Notes under the pieces: model-generated | What the model was told of the DNA's origin: nothing | The model's database searches: none | What the model saw: only the letters and a program-made list of their open reading frames with translations | Source: Fulvia fulva | Lineage: Eukaryota > Ascomycota > Dothideomycetes > Mycosphaerellales > Mycosphaerellaceae | Assembly (NCBI RefSeq): GCF_020509005.1 | Contig: NC_063016.1 | Location: 1,178,001-1,242,000 of the forward strand | Direction: 5' to 3' | Length of the DNA: 64,000 nt | Position numbers and translations under genes: made by a program | Shown here: positions 1-9,141 of the stretch, piece after piece | Layout of the letters: each line of letters starts with the position of its first letter | How positions within the stretch are numbered: the first letter of the stretch is position 1

Positions 1-358
1 ACAGACGGAGAGGGGCAGTTCACCACCGCCGTTCGTTAGGCGGAAGAGGCGTGCCACGGAGGAGCCGTGGAGGTATAGGCTGGCTTCTGAGTCGGAGGGG
101 TATGTTGCGACTGCGCCGAGCATCGGGAGGATTGTTGGGAATGAAGGTCCTTCTTTTAGGGGTGCGTTGAAGGCGACGTGGAGGATGGGGACTTCGTTCA
201 GGATGCCGTGAACGAGGTCTTGGTCGTATTTTGCTGGTGGTGGGGGTTAGTCTTGCTGTGTATGGTTTTACTTGAAGATGTTTACACGTACTCCTTTTGG
301 CTGCTAGTCTTACGCCTTTGCTGCGCTCATCTGGGGTGTATTGTGCTGATGGTGCCAT
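1..358 (-). CDS. FMN-binding split-barrel (PNPOx-like) protein, 5' part only
   Basis: Two exons can be read: 358..292 and 233..1, separated by a 58-base intron (GTACGT donor, CTAAC branch, CCAG acceptor). The joined reading gives a basic N-terminus followed by KYDQDLVHGILNEVPILHV and then GAVATYPSDSEASLYLHGSS, the typical opening of the fungal flavin-binding split-barrel family related to pyridoxamine 5'-phosphate oxidase. These proteins bind FMN and are mostly small cytosolic oxidoreductases of unknown substrate. The gene leaves the window at base 1, so the C-terminal part is not visible. The start at 358 (MAPSAQY) is preferred; an in-frame ATG at 436 would add 26 residues. Family assignment is fairly sure, substrate unknown. 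Confidence 0.75.
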
Positions 359-723
359 GACGTGAGGTGTGCCGACTTCTTGGTGGTACTTTGTGCTGCT
401 TTCCTTATACGTCTTGCTGTGGTATGCTTGCTTCATATAGTCCTTGACGATGCGGACCAGTCACGGTGTAGGTGTTGCTAGCTTACGCCCTTTGTACTGT
501 GTGACTAGTGTCCGCATTGCTATCATGTCGGGTAGGGCGGAGTAGTGGAAGCTGTACATTGTGGTTCGGCTGCGACTGCTGTGTTTGGAAGGTGCCTTGC
601 CTCAATGCACGAGGTGGAGAAGGAGCGGCCAATGAAGTCATGCCTGTTTGTACTGCTCTCATAAAATCGTCTGCCGTCTACAGTATCGTACATGTACAAG
701 AAACGTCCCTGACATGAAGTGTC
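359..723. other. intergenic stretch without a supported gene
   Basis: This is the shared space between the split-barrel gene, which reads away leftward, and the 3' end of the short-chain dehydrogenase. No open frame with family features, RNA gene or clear repeat was seen. Confidence 0.5.
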
Positions 724-1895
724 TCAAGCAGCATACTTCTCCAATTCGATCTCCGTCCACTCCCACAATTTCTTCGCCAACCCATCATCATTCGCAGACC
801 TCGTCAGAGCTCCCTTGAACCCAACAGGCTCATAATACACCCCACTCTCAACCCGTCTCTTCCCAGCACCCAGCGGTGCTGTGGCTGCCCATTGTTGATT
901 CCAAGCGCATGTCTCGGGCGGCACCATCATCCAATATGAGGTGATGTACACGAAGATCTTGTAGAAAGTGCTGAGCCCCTGCCAAACAAGGGTGTTAGCT
1001 ATACTCGAGAACCACGTGGTAATGTCTTAGCGGATGGTGCAAGACATGTCCGAGACAGACGATGCCTTCTACCCTTCAGTACTTACCTCGACAAGTCCTG
1101 TAGCGCTCACTCCGGGATGTATGGATACTGAAACAATATCTGGGTGTCGCCGAGCGTATTCTCGGGCGTAAAGGAGGTTTGCCAGTTTGGACTGGGCGTA
1201 TCGGGTCCATGGGGAGAAGACGAGACCGAGGTTGTTTTGAGGTGTTTTGAGGGTGTCGAATTTGATGCCTGGGTGCAAAAGGATGTTAGCTATCATGGGT
1301 GTGTTTCACTGAGCATGTCGTGCATCCTCAGCGCTGGACGAAGCAGCGTTGTCTACGCCTTGCTCATATGCAAGTACATACCTCCACGTGGATGTAACGA
1401 GTACGCCATGGAGCTATCCCACACCACTCGCGCATCACCCGTCTTCTTCGCCGTCGCCTCCAGCAAAGGCGTCAAGAGCTGTACCAACAGGGCATGTCCC
1501 ACATGATTCGTCCCAAACTGCAGCTCGTAGCCCTGCATCGTGAGGCCCGGCGGCTTCGACATTATACCAGCATTGGCAAGGAGAATGTCCAAACGCTGCT
1601 CTTTAGCCAAGAAGTGTTTCGCTGCTTGCTGTACATGTTCGAGATCGGCGAGGTCGCAACGTAGGAAGGTCACTGATATGTCCGGGTACTTGGACTTGCA
1701 CTCTGCGATGACTTTGTCCGCGGAGGGCTGCGATCGACCGGTGAAGTAGATATGGGCTGGCTCGTGGGCTACGAAGCTGAGGACTGTCTCTCGACCAAGT
1801 CCTCCAGTTCCGCCGGTGATTAGGATGACCTTGCCTGCGAGGCTGCCGATCTCGTTCTTCGCATCGAAGACTGGTTTGCGGAAGGCGCCGGACAT
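724..1895 (-). CDS. Short-chain dehydrogenase/reductase (SDR)
   Basis: Three exons, 1895..1382, 1268..1087 and 978..724, join in frame to 316 residues. Both introns have consensus donors (GTATGT, GTAAGT), a CTAAC branch point and a CAG acceptor. The N-terminal Rossmann motif TGGTGGLG binds NAD(P). It is followed by the structural LANAG motif, the catalytic serine in VVWDSSMAYS, and YAQSK, the Tyr-x-x-x-Lys catalytic pair, which sits in exon 2. The order and length fit a classical or retinol-dehydrogenase/WW-oxidoreductase-like SDR that reduces or oxidises a carbonyl or alcohol. The substrate cannot be told from sequence. No targeting peptide is evident. The neighbours on the same strand are enzymes of unrelated type, so context does not narrow the role. 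Confidence 0.93.
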
Positions 1896-2586
1896 GTTTA
1901 TCGTGCTGGTGTGGGTGTTCTGTTGGACCGGATGGTGTAGGGTTGCTAGATGATAGTAGTTTGATATGAAACACTGTCCCTACCATCGCCTACGTCTTGC
2001 TCTTATATCGCTCAGTCTCGGTTGGCGCATCTGCTGATTGTCGCCAGGCAAACGTGGTTGCGTGCAGATGTATCTGGGTTCAATGTCGTGCCCTACCTCC
2101 GTATTCAGACGCTTCCTTCGTGCAGCATTGGCGAGGAATGGAATTCATCCGAAGCCGACGATCCTCTAGGGAAGTCCGGAGTTTGCGTTTCGACACGTCC
2201 GCTCCTTCTTTCCCTCACGACAACCATACGGCAACGACTATCTACCACTGACTTCACGGCCGGGGCGGACGACAGGTCAGAATGGACTGACCCGATCCGT
2301 TCCTTGGCTATGTGGTGTTCGATGACAGCTGCCTATAGCGAACTATCTATCGACTGCTATCGCCCTCACCGCGAACAAGGATTCGTAAAGGCTGCTCAGC
2401 TGCCAATGTCAAGCATGCTGTAATGACGAAGCCAGTCTGGGTAGAGGCGTTCTACCCAACTTGGACATCGCGAACCCGAAGAGTTCCGCCCAGGTCACTT
2501 GAAGAAAGCCCTCATAACATGCCAGCCAGCATTACGCAACAAATACCCTGCTGTACCTCGTACGTACCTCTACATACCGAATCCAT
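1896..2586. other. intergenic stretch, promoter side of the SDR
   Basis: It lies between the SDR start and the 3' end of the serine hydrolase on the same strand, so it should hold the SDR promoter and the hydrolase terminator. Open frames here (for example 2022..2423 +) lack family features and look like chance. Confidence 0.45.
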
Positions 2587-3900
2587 CTACACAACCCCCG
2601 CCATCCTATATACCGCCCTCTCCACGATCCCCGTAACCTCCTTACAATACGGATCTCCCGGTGGCATAACCTGCGTCCCAAACGTCAACGCCACACCAGC
2701 CTCCCTATCAATCAACCAAAAAGGATTCACCAGCCCACCCCAGCTCATCGTCCCCTTCTTCCTCCTCCCCTCATCATCAGCCTGAAAAATCAACCCTCCA
2801 AGCCCATGCTGGACCGGGATATCATTATTAAACTCGCCAATTAGCATCCCATTGTAATTCCTTACAAACTGCGTCAAAGCCACTTGACTCCCCTCTCCAA
2901 GTTGTGGTTTGAACATCTCATCCACACTCTCAGGCTTCAGAAGGACGCCGTCGTTGGCGAGGAGCGAGTGGAGAACTTTAATATACTCCCCCATCTTCGC
3001 GTATGCGCCATGGCCACCGAAGCAGTCTGTAGCGAGAGTGTTGATATTAGTGGCGTTGTCGGGAACCAAAGCACCAGACTCGGTGCGTTTGACGAGCTGG
3101 GGGATTTTGCTGGCGAGAGAAGGGTTGGTCTTAGGCCGGAAGGTGATTCCAGTAAGGTTTAGGGGCAAGCAGATGTATTTCTGGATCCAGGCTTCGAGGT
3201 CTAGGCCGGTGAGACGCTGAAGGAGGAGGCCGGTCCAGTCGAGGCCGGGCGAGTACATCCAGCTCTCTCCGGGCTCGGCGTGGAGGGTCGTGTCGTAGCG
3301 GTCCTACGTGCGAGGTCAGGGTCGCATGCTGGTACATGTGATGGTGTGAATAATTACTTACGAGGATCGTTGGAGCCATGGATTGCTGCTGAGGGTCTCG
3401 GCCACGCTGCTGCTGGTGCTTGATGGTATCTGACAAGAGCATATACGCAGCACCAGAAGAGTGCGTCAACAGGCGTCGAAGGGTGATTTTCTTCTCCCGC
3501 CCTTCGAGGATAGGCTTGTCGTCCTTGTCGAAACCCTTCAGGATCCCGAGATGTCCCAGTCCTGGAATCGTAGGCGAGACATCATCGTCGAGACCGATAA
3601 CGCCTTGTTCTACTGCCTGGAGAGCCGCGATGGATGTCAAGAGTTTCGTCTGAGAGGCGAGCATGAGGACGGCATCTTCTTGAATGGGATCGTCTTTAAC
3701 GCCGTAGTGTTGGAAGCCTGTGGCGTGGTGGTACTGGAATGTACCTGCTCGATGCGGTCAACGTCCCCGATCATGCCCATGGAGGGATGTACAATGTACG
3801 AACCATCTCTATTCGTAGCATAAACAATCGCATGAGGGATCTTCCCATCCTTGACAGCCTGCGCCAACCTCTGCTCCAGCTCCTTTGCTATTGATGCCAT
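2587..3900 (-). CDS. Beta-lactamase/transesterase-family serine hydrolase (PF00144 type)
   Basis: Exons 3900..3804, 3744..3362 and 3303..2587 join in frame to 398 residues, the usual length for fungal LovD/EstB-like proteins. The serine nucleophile and its lysine lie in LMLASQTKLLTSIAALQ (S-x-x-K). The second motif tyrosine is in WMYSPGLDW. A C-terminal MSWGGLVNPFWLIDRE segment matches the family. Members are esterases, transesterases or beta-lactamase-like hydrolases, often acting on small acyl substrates or in secondary metabolism. The ATG at 3900 is chosen because the reading upstream of it has no ATG. Introns are 59 and 58 bases. No signal peptide is evident, so a cytosolic location is likely. 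The exact substrate is unknown. Confidence 0.92.
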
Positions 3901-4464
3901 GATGTTCTTTGCAAAGCCAACCTTGGGATGGCGTTCCAACTATTCGAGAACGTCAGTACGTGAATCGATATGTCCCAATGTCGAAGCGCAAGAAAGAGTC
4001 CCTCGGCATTTCTTATAGATATCATGGCTCTCTACAGCAGCGTGGACAGGTATGTCAGCAGGATCGACACGACGCCAGTCACGCTAGTCTATAGCATGCA
4101 GAACTCGGCACCACAGTCAGGCACGAGAGGTAGTTTCTACGCGAAGTGGTCGAAGCTCTAGCTTTGCATAATCGCTCGCATTTCGTACGAGCTGATCAAT
4201 GGCATGAATGTTGACGTTCTTGGATCTTGAGAATGGGGAACTCCGCCGAACATGCCTCCCATCAATTGGCCGGTGAAGTATAGCCCGCTGTATCGGTTAA
4301 TCCTTCAACCTTTGACATGCATGCAGGATCACGATCCCTGCTCAGGTCAAGGCCGCACATGGTATAGACTCTGCATCCTTTGCGATCCTTACATATTGTT
4401 CCGTGCTGGGCATACGTGCTACGGCATTCGTATCAAAGTCAAGCTGACAAGCTGACTGCTACTG
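3901..4464. other. intergenic stretch upstream of the serine hydrolase
   Basis: This is the probable promoter region of the serine hydrolase. No supported coding region was seen. The stretch continues to the end of SSK1 and contains the transposon end described at 4465. Confidence 0.45.
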
Positions 4465-4527
4465 TACATGGATAGCCGGAAGGGGTTAGCGTAAATACAG
4501 GGGTTGTAAAAACTATGCCCAGGACTG
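4465..4527. mobile_element. solo terminal end of a Tc1/mariner-type element
   Basis: About 63 bases here are nearly identical to the right end of the element at 57236..57298. The shared sequence runs from ACATGGATAGCCGGA to CTATGCCCAGGACTG and is followed by TA. No matching inverted partner is seen nearby, so this is a solo end left after deletion or abortive excision. It lies between the beta-lactamase-type gene and the 3' end of SSK1 and disrupts neither. Confidence 0.7.
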
Positions 4528-4830
4528 TAGACTGGGGACAGCAGTAATCAATAAGTAGATGGATGATGATAGTAGCTGTCGAAGTCTTCATCTCTTTGAA
4601 AACAAGGGTATCCGCTCGATATCAATTATGCTCTGCTCTGCAGTTCCCATGCTCATGATTTATTGCTTTCCAATTCACCGCGCTCTCAAATGCTACCCAG
4701 GAACGCCCTCGCTAGGTCTAACACATCTTGCCCGTTCAGGGTCTGCAGTACTGTATCCTCACGATCCCCACGAAGCTCGAAAACTGCGATCACGATTTCG
4801 TACAGGTAAGTCCATTGCCGTATCCGATGC

Positions 4831-4866
4831 TTCAGCTTCAGCCTCAGCCTCAGCCTCAGCTTCAGC
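4831..4866. repeat. GCCTCA/GCTTCA hexamer tandem repeat
   Basis: About six copies of a GCYTCA hexamer sit just downstream of the SSK1 stop codon (4921), in its presumed 3' UTR. They read as an Ala-Ser run on the plus strand, but nothing supports translation. Confidence 0.7.
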
Positions 4867-4920
4867 GTTGTCCTTGTCCGCTGGAACCCCCTCGCTGCCA
4901 TCTGTGCTCCTCATTTTCCT

Positions 4921-7650
4921 TCAGGAAGCAGCCGCTGCGGTAGGCAACTCCTTTGCCAACGCTGCATTCGTCTCCTCCTTGGCGCCATTAACTTGCGAGG
5001 CAGTGTTCTCCGAGGAACTCTCCCGCCTCTTCCGCCGCTCTTCTTCTTCTTTCCTCTGTCGTTGCTTTTCCTGCAGCAGGGCCATCTTCTCCATCTTCTT
5101 TTTCTGCTTCTCCTCCTGATCACGATCCTTTTGCTTCTGCTCTTCACTCTTGCCCTCTTCCTCTTTCGCAGCGTAGTCCTTCCATTTCCTCCAGCCGTCA
5201 AAGTCGATAAGTGCTTGCATACATCCCCATTCCTTCACTTTTCGCTCCAGCCACACGAAGTTAACGGGTTTCGTCAAGAAGTCGTTGCAGCCAGCTGCGA
5301 GCGCCTCGTGTCGATCCGACTGAAGTGAAGATGCGGTAAGGGCCACGATGATCACAGGCGACTTGAACAAACCATCCGACTTGTCCAGCCTGTCGTTCTT
5401 GCCATTGTCCTCGCCGTTCGCGTTAGGGTCTTCTCCATTCGGGCTACCAGGTGTCGACTCCGAGAACACACCAATACCATTGACCCTCTCCAATCTTCGA
5501 ATCTCTCTTGTTGCCTGCAGTCCGTTCATGATCGGCATTTGAATGTCCATCAGCACCAAATGGTATCCTCCTCCTTTCCACTTGTCCACTGCGATTTGTC
5601 CGTTCATTGCCGTCTGCCACCTGACTTTCAACCTCTTCATCAGTCCCTCCAGAATACGGAGATTGATGATGTTGTCCTCTACTATGAGAACATTGATGGG
5701 TGGTACGCTGGCATCCAGCATGCTGGAGACGTTTGGTAGAGCAGGGTTAGTGCCATATGGATCCGACTGTGGCGTGCCTGTGCGCTTCGTGATAACCTTG
5801 TCTGGTGTGGGTTTCCGAGTCTTTTTAGGACGTGACGACCCGTGTTGCATGGCCGGCGGAACAACTCCAGACGGCGTAGAGGGTTGTGAGATTCGTTTCA
5901 TGGCGACTGGTAGATCAGAAACGGGTGGTGTAGGCAGTGGTGGAGCTGGAGGTACACCATTGGCGAGCATATGCTGTGCTTCGGACGCTGAGGAGTCTAC
6001 ACGTGGCCGGCCCATCGTCCGATGAGGCAGTGTTGGGTTTACCATGGGCTGACTATTCGCGTGGGCAACGCCAGTGGGTGATGCAGTATGCTGCCGACCA
6101 TACTTAGGTCGATGTTCTCTTTCCGATCGATGACCGCGACTTCGACCTCCTGGAGACGGCAGTGGTGGGACCTGTCCCGTGTTCAGCACTGAGATGGAGC
6201 GTGGGTGGTCAATGCCCATGACCGGGAGGTGGTGACCGGGAGGTGCGGCGGTGTGAGGTAACGTGGGTTGTATGGCTGCTGGCATAGGTGGGAAATAATC
6301 AGTTCCGTTTTCTTGCGGTCTAAAGTCATCATTCGCATAATAGCTGTGCGGGCGATGACCGCCTGGTGAGGGTGTAGGCCTGGTCCTCTTTTGCGGTACA
6401 TCAATAATCAGAGCATCGTCTACCGTCTGCCCTCCGGGGTAGTGTGTGTCTACCGTTCTGCACATGTCTTCATCAGGACCAAGCGTTCGTTCCTGTCGAT
6501 GAGCTCCCTGTTCTGATCGAGAAACGATGCGCAACGTCATGTCTGGAGAGTCGAACGTCTTGCCTAATGAGTTGCGATACTTCTGCAAGATCATATCGCG
6601 GACGTCGTCCACCAAGTCATCCTGTTTGATCTGCACCAGTGTGGCAGACTGGCCTGGCCGCTTGACCCATATCTTCCGGTGCAGGAGGGTAGTCATATCG
6701 GGCACGCTGGAAGTGAAGTAGTTTCGGAGTCCAGCTGTCGGAGGCCCTTCAGTACTGCCACCAGTCACTGGTATGCCAGCGCTGGAGCCTTCGTGGGACC
6801 TCTGTGGAGCGTCCACCAGTGTCCGCACGATCGTGTCGCCGGTACTATGGTTCAGACTGGAGTGACGACTGTTTGTCTTTGCAGCCTTTGAGCGGTCTCT
6901 CACCGGTGCAAAGTCCCTCTCTTCACTGCTGCGCGGTCTGCCAACAGACGAGGCGGCTGCCGACTCCGAAGACTGACTTGGTCGGTGTGTACGTTGTTGT
7001 TGCAGGGCTTCTGGCGTAGCTTCTGACACAACCAGCACGGGATTGGTTGGCACGCGGTCGAGGTTCAGCTCCAACCCGGGTGGTGGTGAGCGAGGTGGTG
7101 AGTGAGGAGATGGTGAGTGAGGAGATGGTGTTCGGTTCGTCTTTTCCAGGAGTGTGCCGTCAGTGTTGGTCAGCGTTCTGCCGGTGTCGGTGGAAGAGTC
7201 GGATGGTGCAGGGTAAGATGAGGTCTTTGGCAAGTCGAGCTGCGAGACTGTGTCGTTGCTGGCGTGTGAATGTCCCAATCGCTTGGTGTCGGCGTGCAAC
7301 GTTGGGTCAGAGGCCGTCCTTGGTTGGCCCGAAAGAGGGCTCTCGTCGGAGAAGGAGTCGTTCGTCGAGCTCGTCTCTTTCGGCTGGCGCGTGATGGTGC
7401 AGGTGGTCGCAGGTAGCTGTTCTGGCAACTCTTCGGATATACCCGGCTGAGTTCCGAGCCTCTGCCTCAGCTTCGCCAGCGACGACTGTTGCCTCAGAAC
7501 TCGTCGCTCGGAGGCAGAGGGTGGTGGGCTGGGCGAGACCTGAGGGGAGGTGGCAGCGGTGCCGGCGCTGTTGCTGCTGGTGGTGGAGGCTTTGTCCGAA
7601 TGTCGCGAAGACCAGCGACGAAGAACAGGTCGTAGGCTGAATCGAGGCAT
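4921..7650 (-). CDS. SSK1: Ssk1-type response regulator of the HOG osmosensing pathway
   Basis: A single 909-residue frame. The first 640 residues are low-complexity, Ser/Pro/Gln-rich and probably disordered, apart from a conserved patch, HRKIWVKRPGQSATLVQIKQ, that fungal Ssk1 proteins share. A receiver domain starts near residue 652. It has the acidic pair in INVLIVEDN (E658, D659), the phospho-acceptor aspartate in LVLMDIQMPIMNG (D702) and the conserved lysine in FLTKPVN (K794). An Asp/Asn/Gly-rich insert of about 35 residues interrupts the receiver before IIVALTASS, typical of Ssk1. A highly charged Lys/Glu coiled-coil tail follows. Ssk1 takes phosphate from an Ypd1-type carrier; the unphosphorylated form activates the Ssk2 MAPKKK in the cytosol. 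The start at 7650 is the first ATG of the frame. Confidence 0.95.
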   Translation of the reverse strand: MPRFSLRPVLRRWSSRHSDKASTTSSNSAGTAATSPQVSPSPPPSASERRVLRQQSSLAKLRQRLGTQPGISEELPEQLPATTCTITRQPKETSSTNDSFSDESPLSGQPRTASDPTLHADTKRLGHSHASNDTVSQLDLPKTSSYPAPSDSSTDTGRTLTNTDGTLLEKTNRTPSPHSPSPHSPPRSPPPGLELNLDRVPTNPVLVVSEATPEALQQQRTHRPSQSSESAAASSVGRPRSSEERDFAPVRDRSKAAKTNSRHSSLNHSTGDTIVRTLVDAPQRSHEGSSAGIPVTGGSTEGPPTAGLRNYFTSSVPDMTTLLHRKIWVKRPGQSATLVQIKQDDLVDDVRDMILQKYRNSLGKTFDSPDMTLRIVSRSEQGAHRQERTLGPDEDMCRTVDTHYPGGQTVDDALIIDVPQKRTRPTPSPGGHRPHSYYANDDFRPQENGTDYFPPMPAAIQPTLPHTAAPPGHHLPVMGIDHPRSISVLNTGQVPPLPSPGGRSRGHRSEREHRPKYGRQHTASPTGVAHANSQPMVNPTLPHRTMGRPRVDSSASEAQHMLANGVPPAPPLPTPPVSDLPVAMKRISQPSTPSGVVPPAMQHGSSRPKKTRKPTPDKVITKRTGTPQSDPYGTNPALPNVSSMLDASVPPINVLIVEDNIINLRILEGLMKRLKVRWQTAMNGQIAVDKWKGGGYHLVLMDIQMPIMNGLQATREIRRLERVNGIGVFSESTPGSPNGEDPNANGEDNGKNDRLDKSDGLFKSPVIIVALTASSLQSDRHEALAAGCNDFLTKPVNFVWLERKVKEWGCMQALIDFDGWRKWKDYAAKEEEGKSEEQKQKDRDQEEKQKKKMEKMALLQEKQRQRKEEEERRKRRESSSENTASQVNGAKEETNAALAKELPTAAAAS

Positions 7651-8590
7651 TGATGTGCAGGCGCGCAGAGGTACCTCGTAGAGTTCAAGTCAAGCCACAC
7701 CGGGGGTGCCCCATGGTCGGAGAAACAGAAGCTGTGTACAGTGTACTGTACTGCGGATGATCTGTCGAGTCGCGCGTCACGGGAAATAATACACTGCTGT
7801 GGGTTGGGATGCTCAGGTGTACGGTCGACGGTAAAGAGTGGCTAGTGCTACGCTTCCAGGCACTCCGCTCAGACTTGCCTACATGTACAGTGTACTAGGT
7901 ACACACACAGACTCCTCCCGTTGCGCGCGCGGTCTTCGCGTTGCTGGAACTTGGAAGGGCAAGCAAGATCGGTTGGCAGAGCCGCGTCGGGGAAGGCGCG
8001 GATCGAGCTCGACTGCAGAGATCGCGGCATCGATCGGGCAGCATACTGTAATAAAACAAGATTGTGCCTTCCGCCGCCGACTCGTGTTTTGCAGCTTGTG
8101 CCTCTTGCAGTAGCACTTATCAACCTTTCGAGGTGTTGTGTAGTCAGCAGGCACGACTATGCCACAGCATAGCACAGCATAGCACAGCATCCATATCATC
8201 GCTCGACAGTACAGTAACTCCGATTGCTTTCGCTCTTCAGAGCTCTCAGCGACGATCGCCCCCACTTCCCCAGAATTCACGTCCACGCGAGGCACATTGC
8301 AGTGGCGGTGCATGCACCATCATCGATGAGAACCACTGCAAAGATTCGATCCCGACAGCATCAACTTTAGACATCACGTTTCATACATGTAGTCACATGT
8401 TGCTGTAAGCGATTGGCTGAAGGGGAGTGAGTAACAGAGCAGCCTTGAAGGTCCGTCACGACAGTCGGATGACTCGAAATGTTTGGCGAATATGGAACAG
8501 AGTGTACATGTAGTTGCTAATCTCAAGAGTCATACCGTCGTCTTCTCAGCAAAATTTAGGGCCAGGTTCATTTATCAGCCGCCTTCGCAA
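7651..8590. other. intergenic stretch upstream of SSK1
   Basis: This is the divergent promoter space between SSK1 (minus) and the F-box gene (plus). No supported coding region was seen. It contains a short tandem of AGCACAGCAT (about three copies, 8163..8190). The downstream part carries the long inverted repeat listed separately. Confidence 0.5.
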
Positions 8591-8631
8591 GCCACAAGCT
8601 TCGCCGCACCCCAGCAATCGCCGCACCCCAG
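8591..8631 (+). repeat. left arm of a 41-base inverted repeat
   Basis: The arm begins GCCACAAGCTTCGCCGCA and itself contains two copies of CGCCGCACCCCAG. Its reverse complement occurs at 9029..9069 with a single mismatch. The two arms enclose about 400 bases of non-coding sequence upstream of the F-box gene. Confidence 0.85.
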
Positions 8632-9028
8632 CTCGGATTCTCGCGTTCCGACACATGGTGTTGCTGGCTTGTATCAATTGCCACACACGCTCAAAATACA
8701 CGATATGTAGCTCAAATTGCTCAGAATAACATCGCGAATACAGAATTTGAGAGCCTGTGGGCACTATAGTGGGCTCCATGGTGTGTTGTTGTATGTGGTG
8801 AGGTGGTGAGAAAGCAAGAAACGCGTGAATCTCGACACGGGCGCATGAAGCTTTGGTGGGGCTCTCACCAAAATCCCATGCCGAAGCGTCAACACCAACC
8901 TCTCGGCAACACAACGTGTTTTTACGCGATATGAGTATGCAGAATATGGAAACAGATAGCTGCGAACACATTGGGAAAAGAATCAAGTTGATATGAGCAA
9001 TATTGGTGGTGTTGATGATAAAAAGTCA

Positions 9029-9069
9029 CTGGGGTGCGGCGGTTGCTGGGGTGCGGCGAAGCTTGTGGC
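9029..9069 (-). repeat. right arm of a 41-base inverted repeat
   Basis: It matches the reverse complement of 8591..8631 at 40 of 41 bases. It ends 72 bases before the ATG of the F-box/WD gene, so it falls in that gene's probable 5' UTR or core promoter. Confidence 0.85.
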
Positions 9070-9141
9070 CCTTCGCAATGACGCCACACTTCCCTTCACT
9101 TTCTTCGCGTCGCGCTGCAACGTGCACATTTCTGCACTACC

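Noticed and set aside
4559..5119. plus-strand frame with an Ala-Ser run
   Set aside because: Produced by the GCYTCA tandem repeat and by antisense reading of the SSK1 C-terminal coiled coil.
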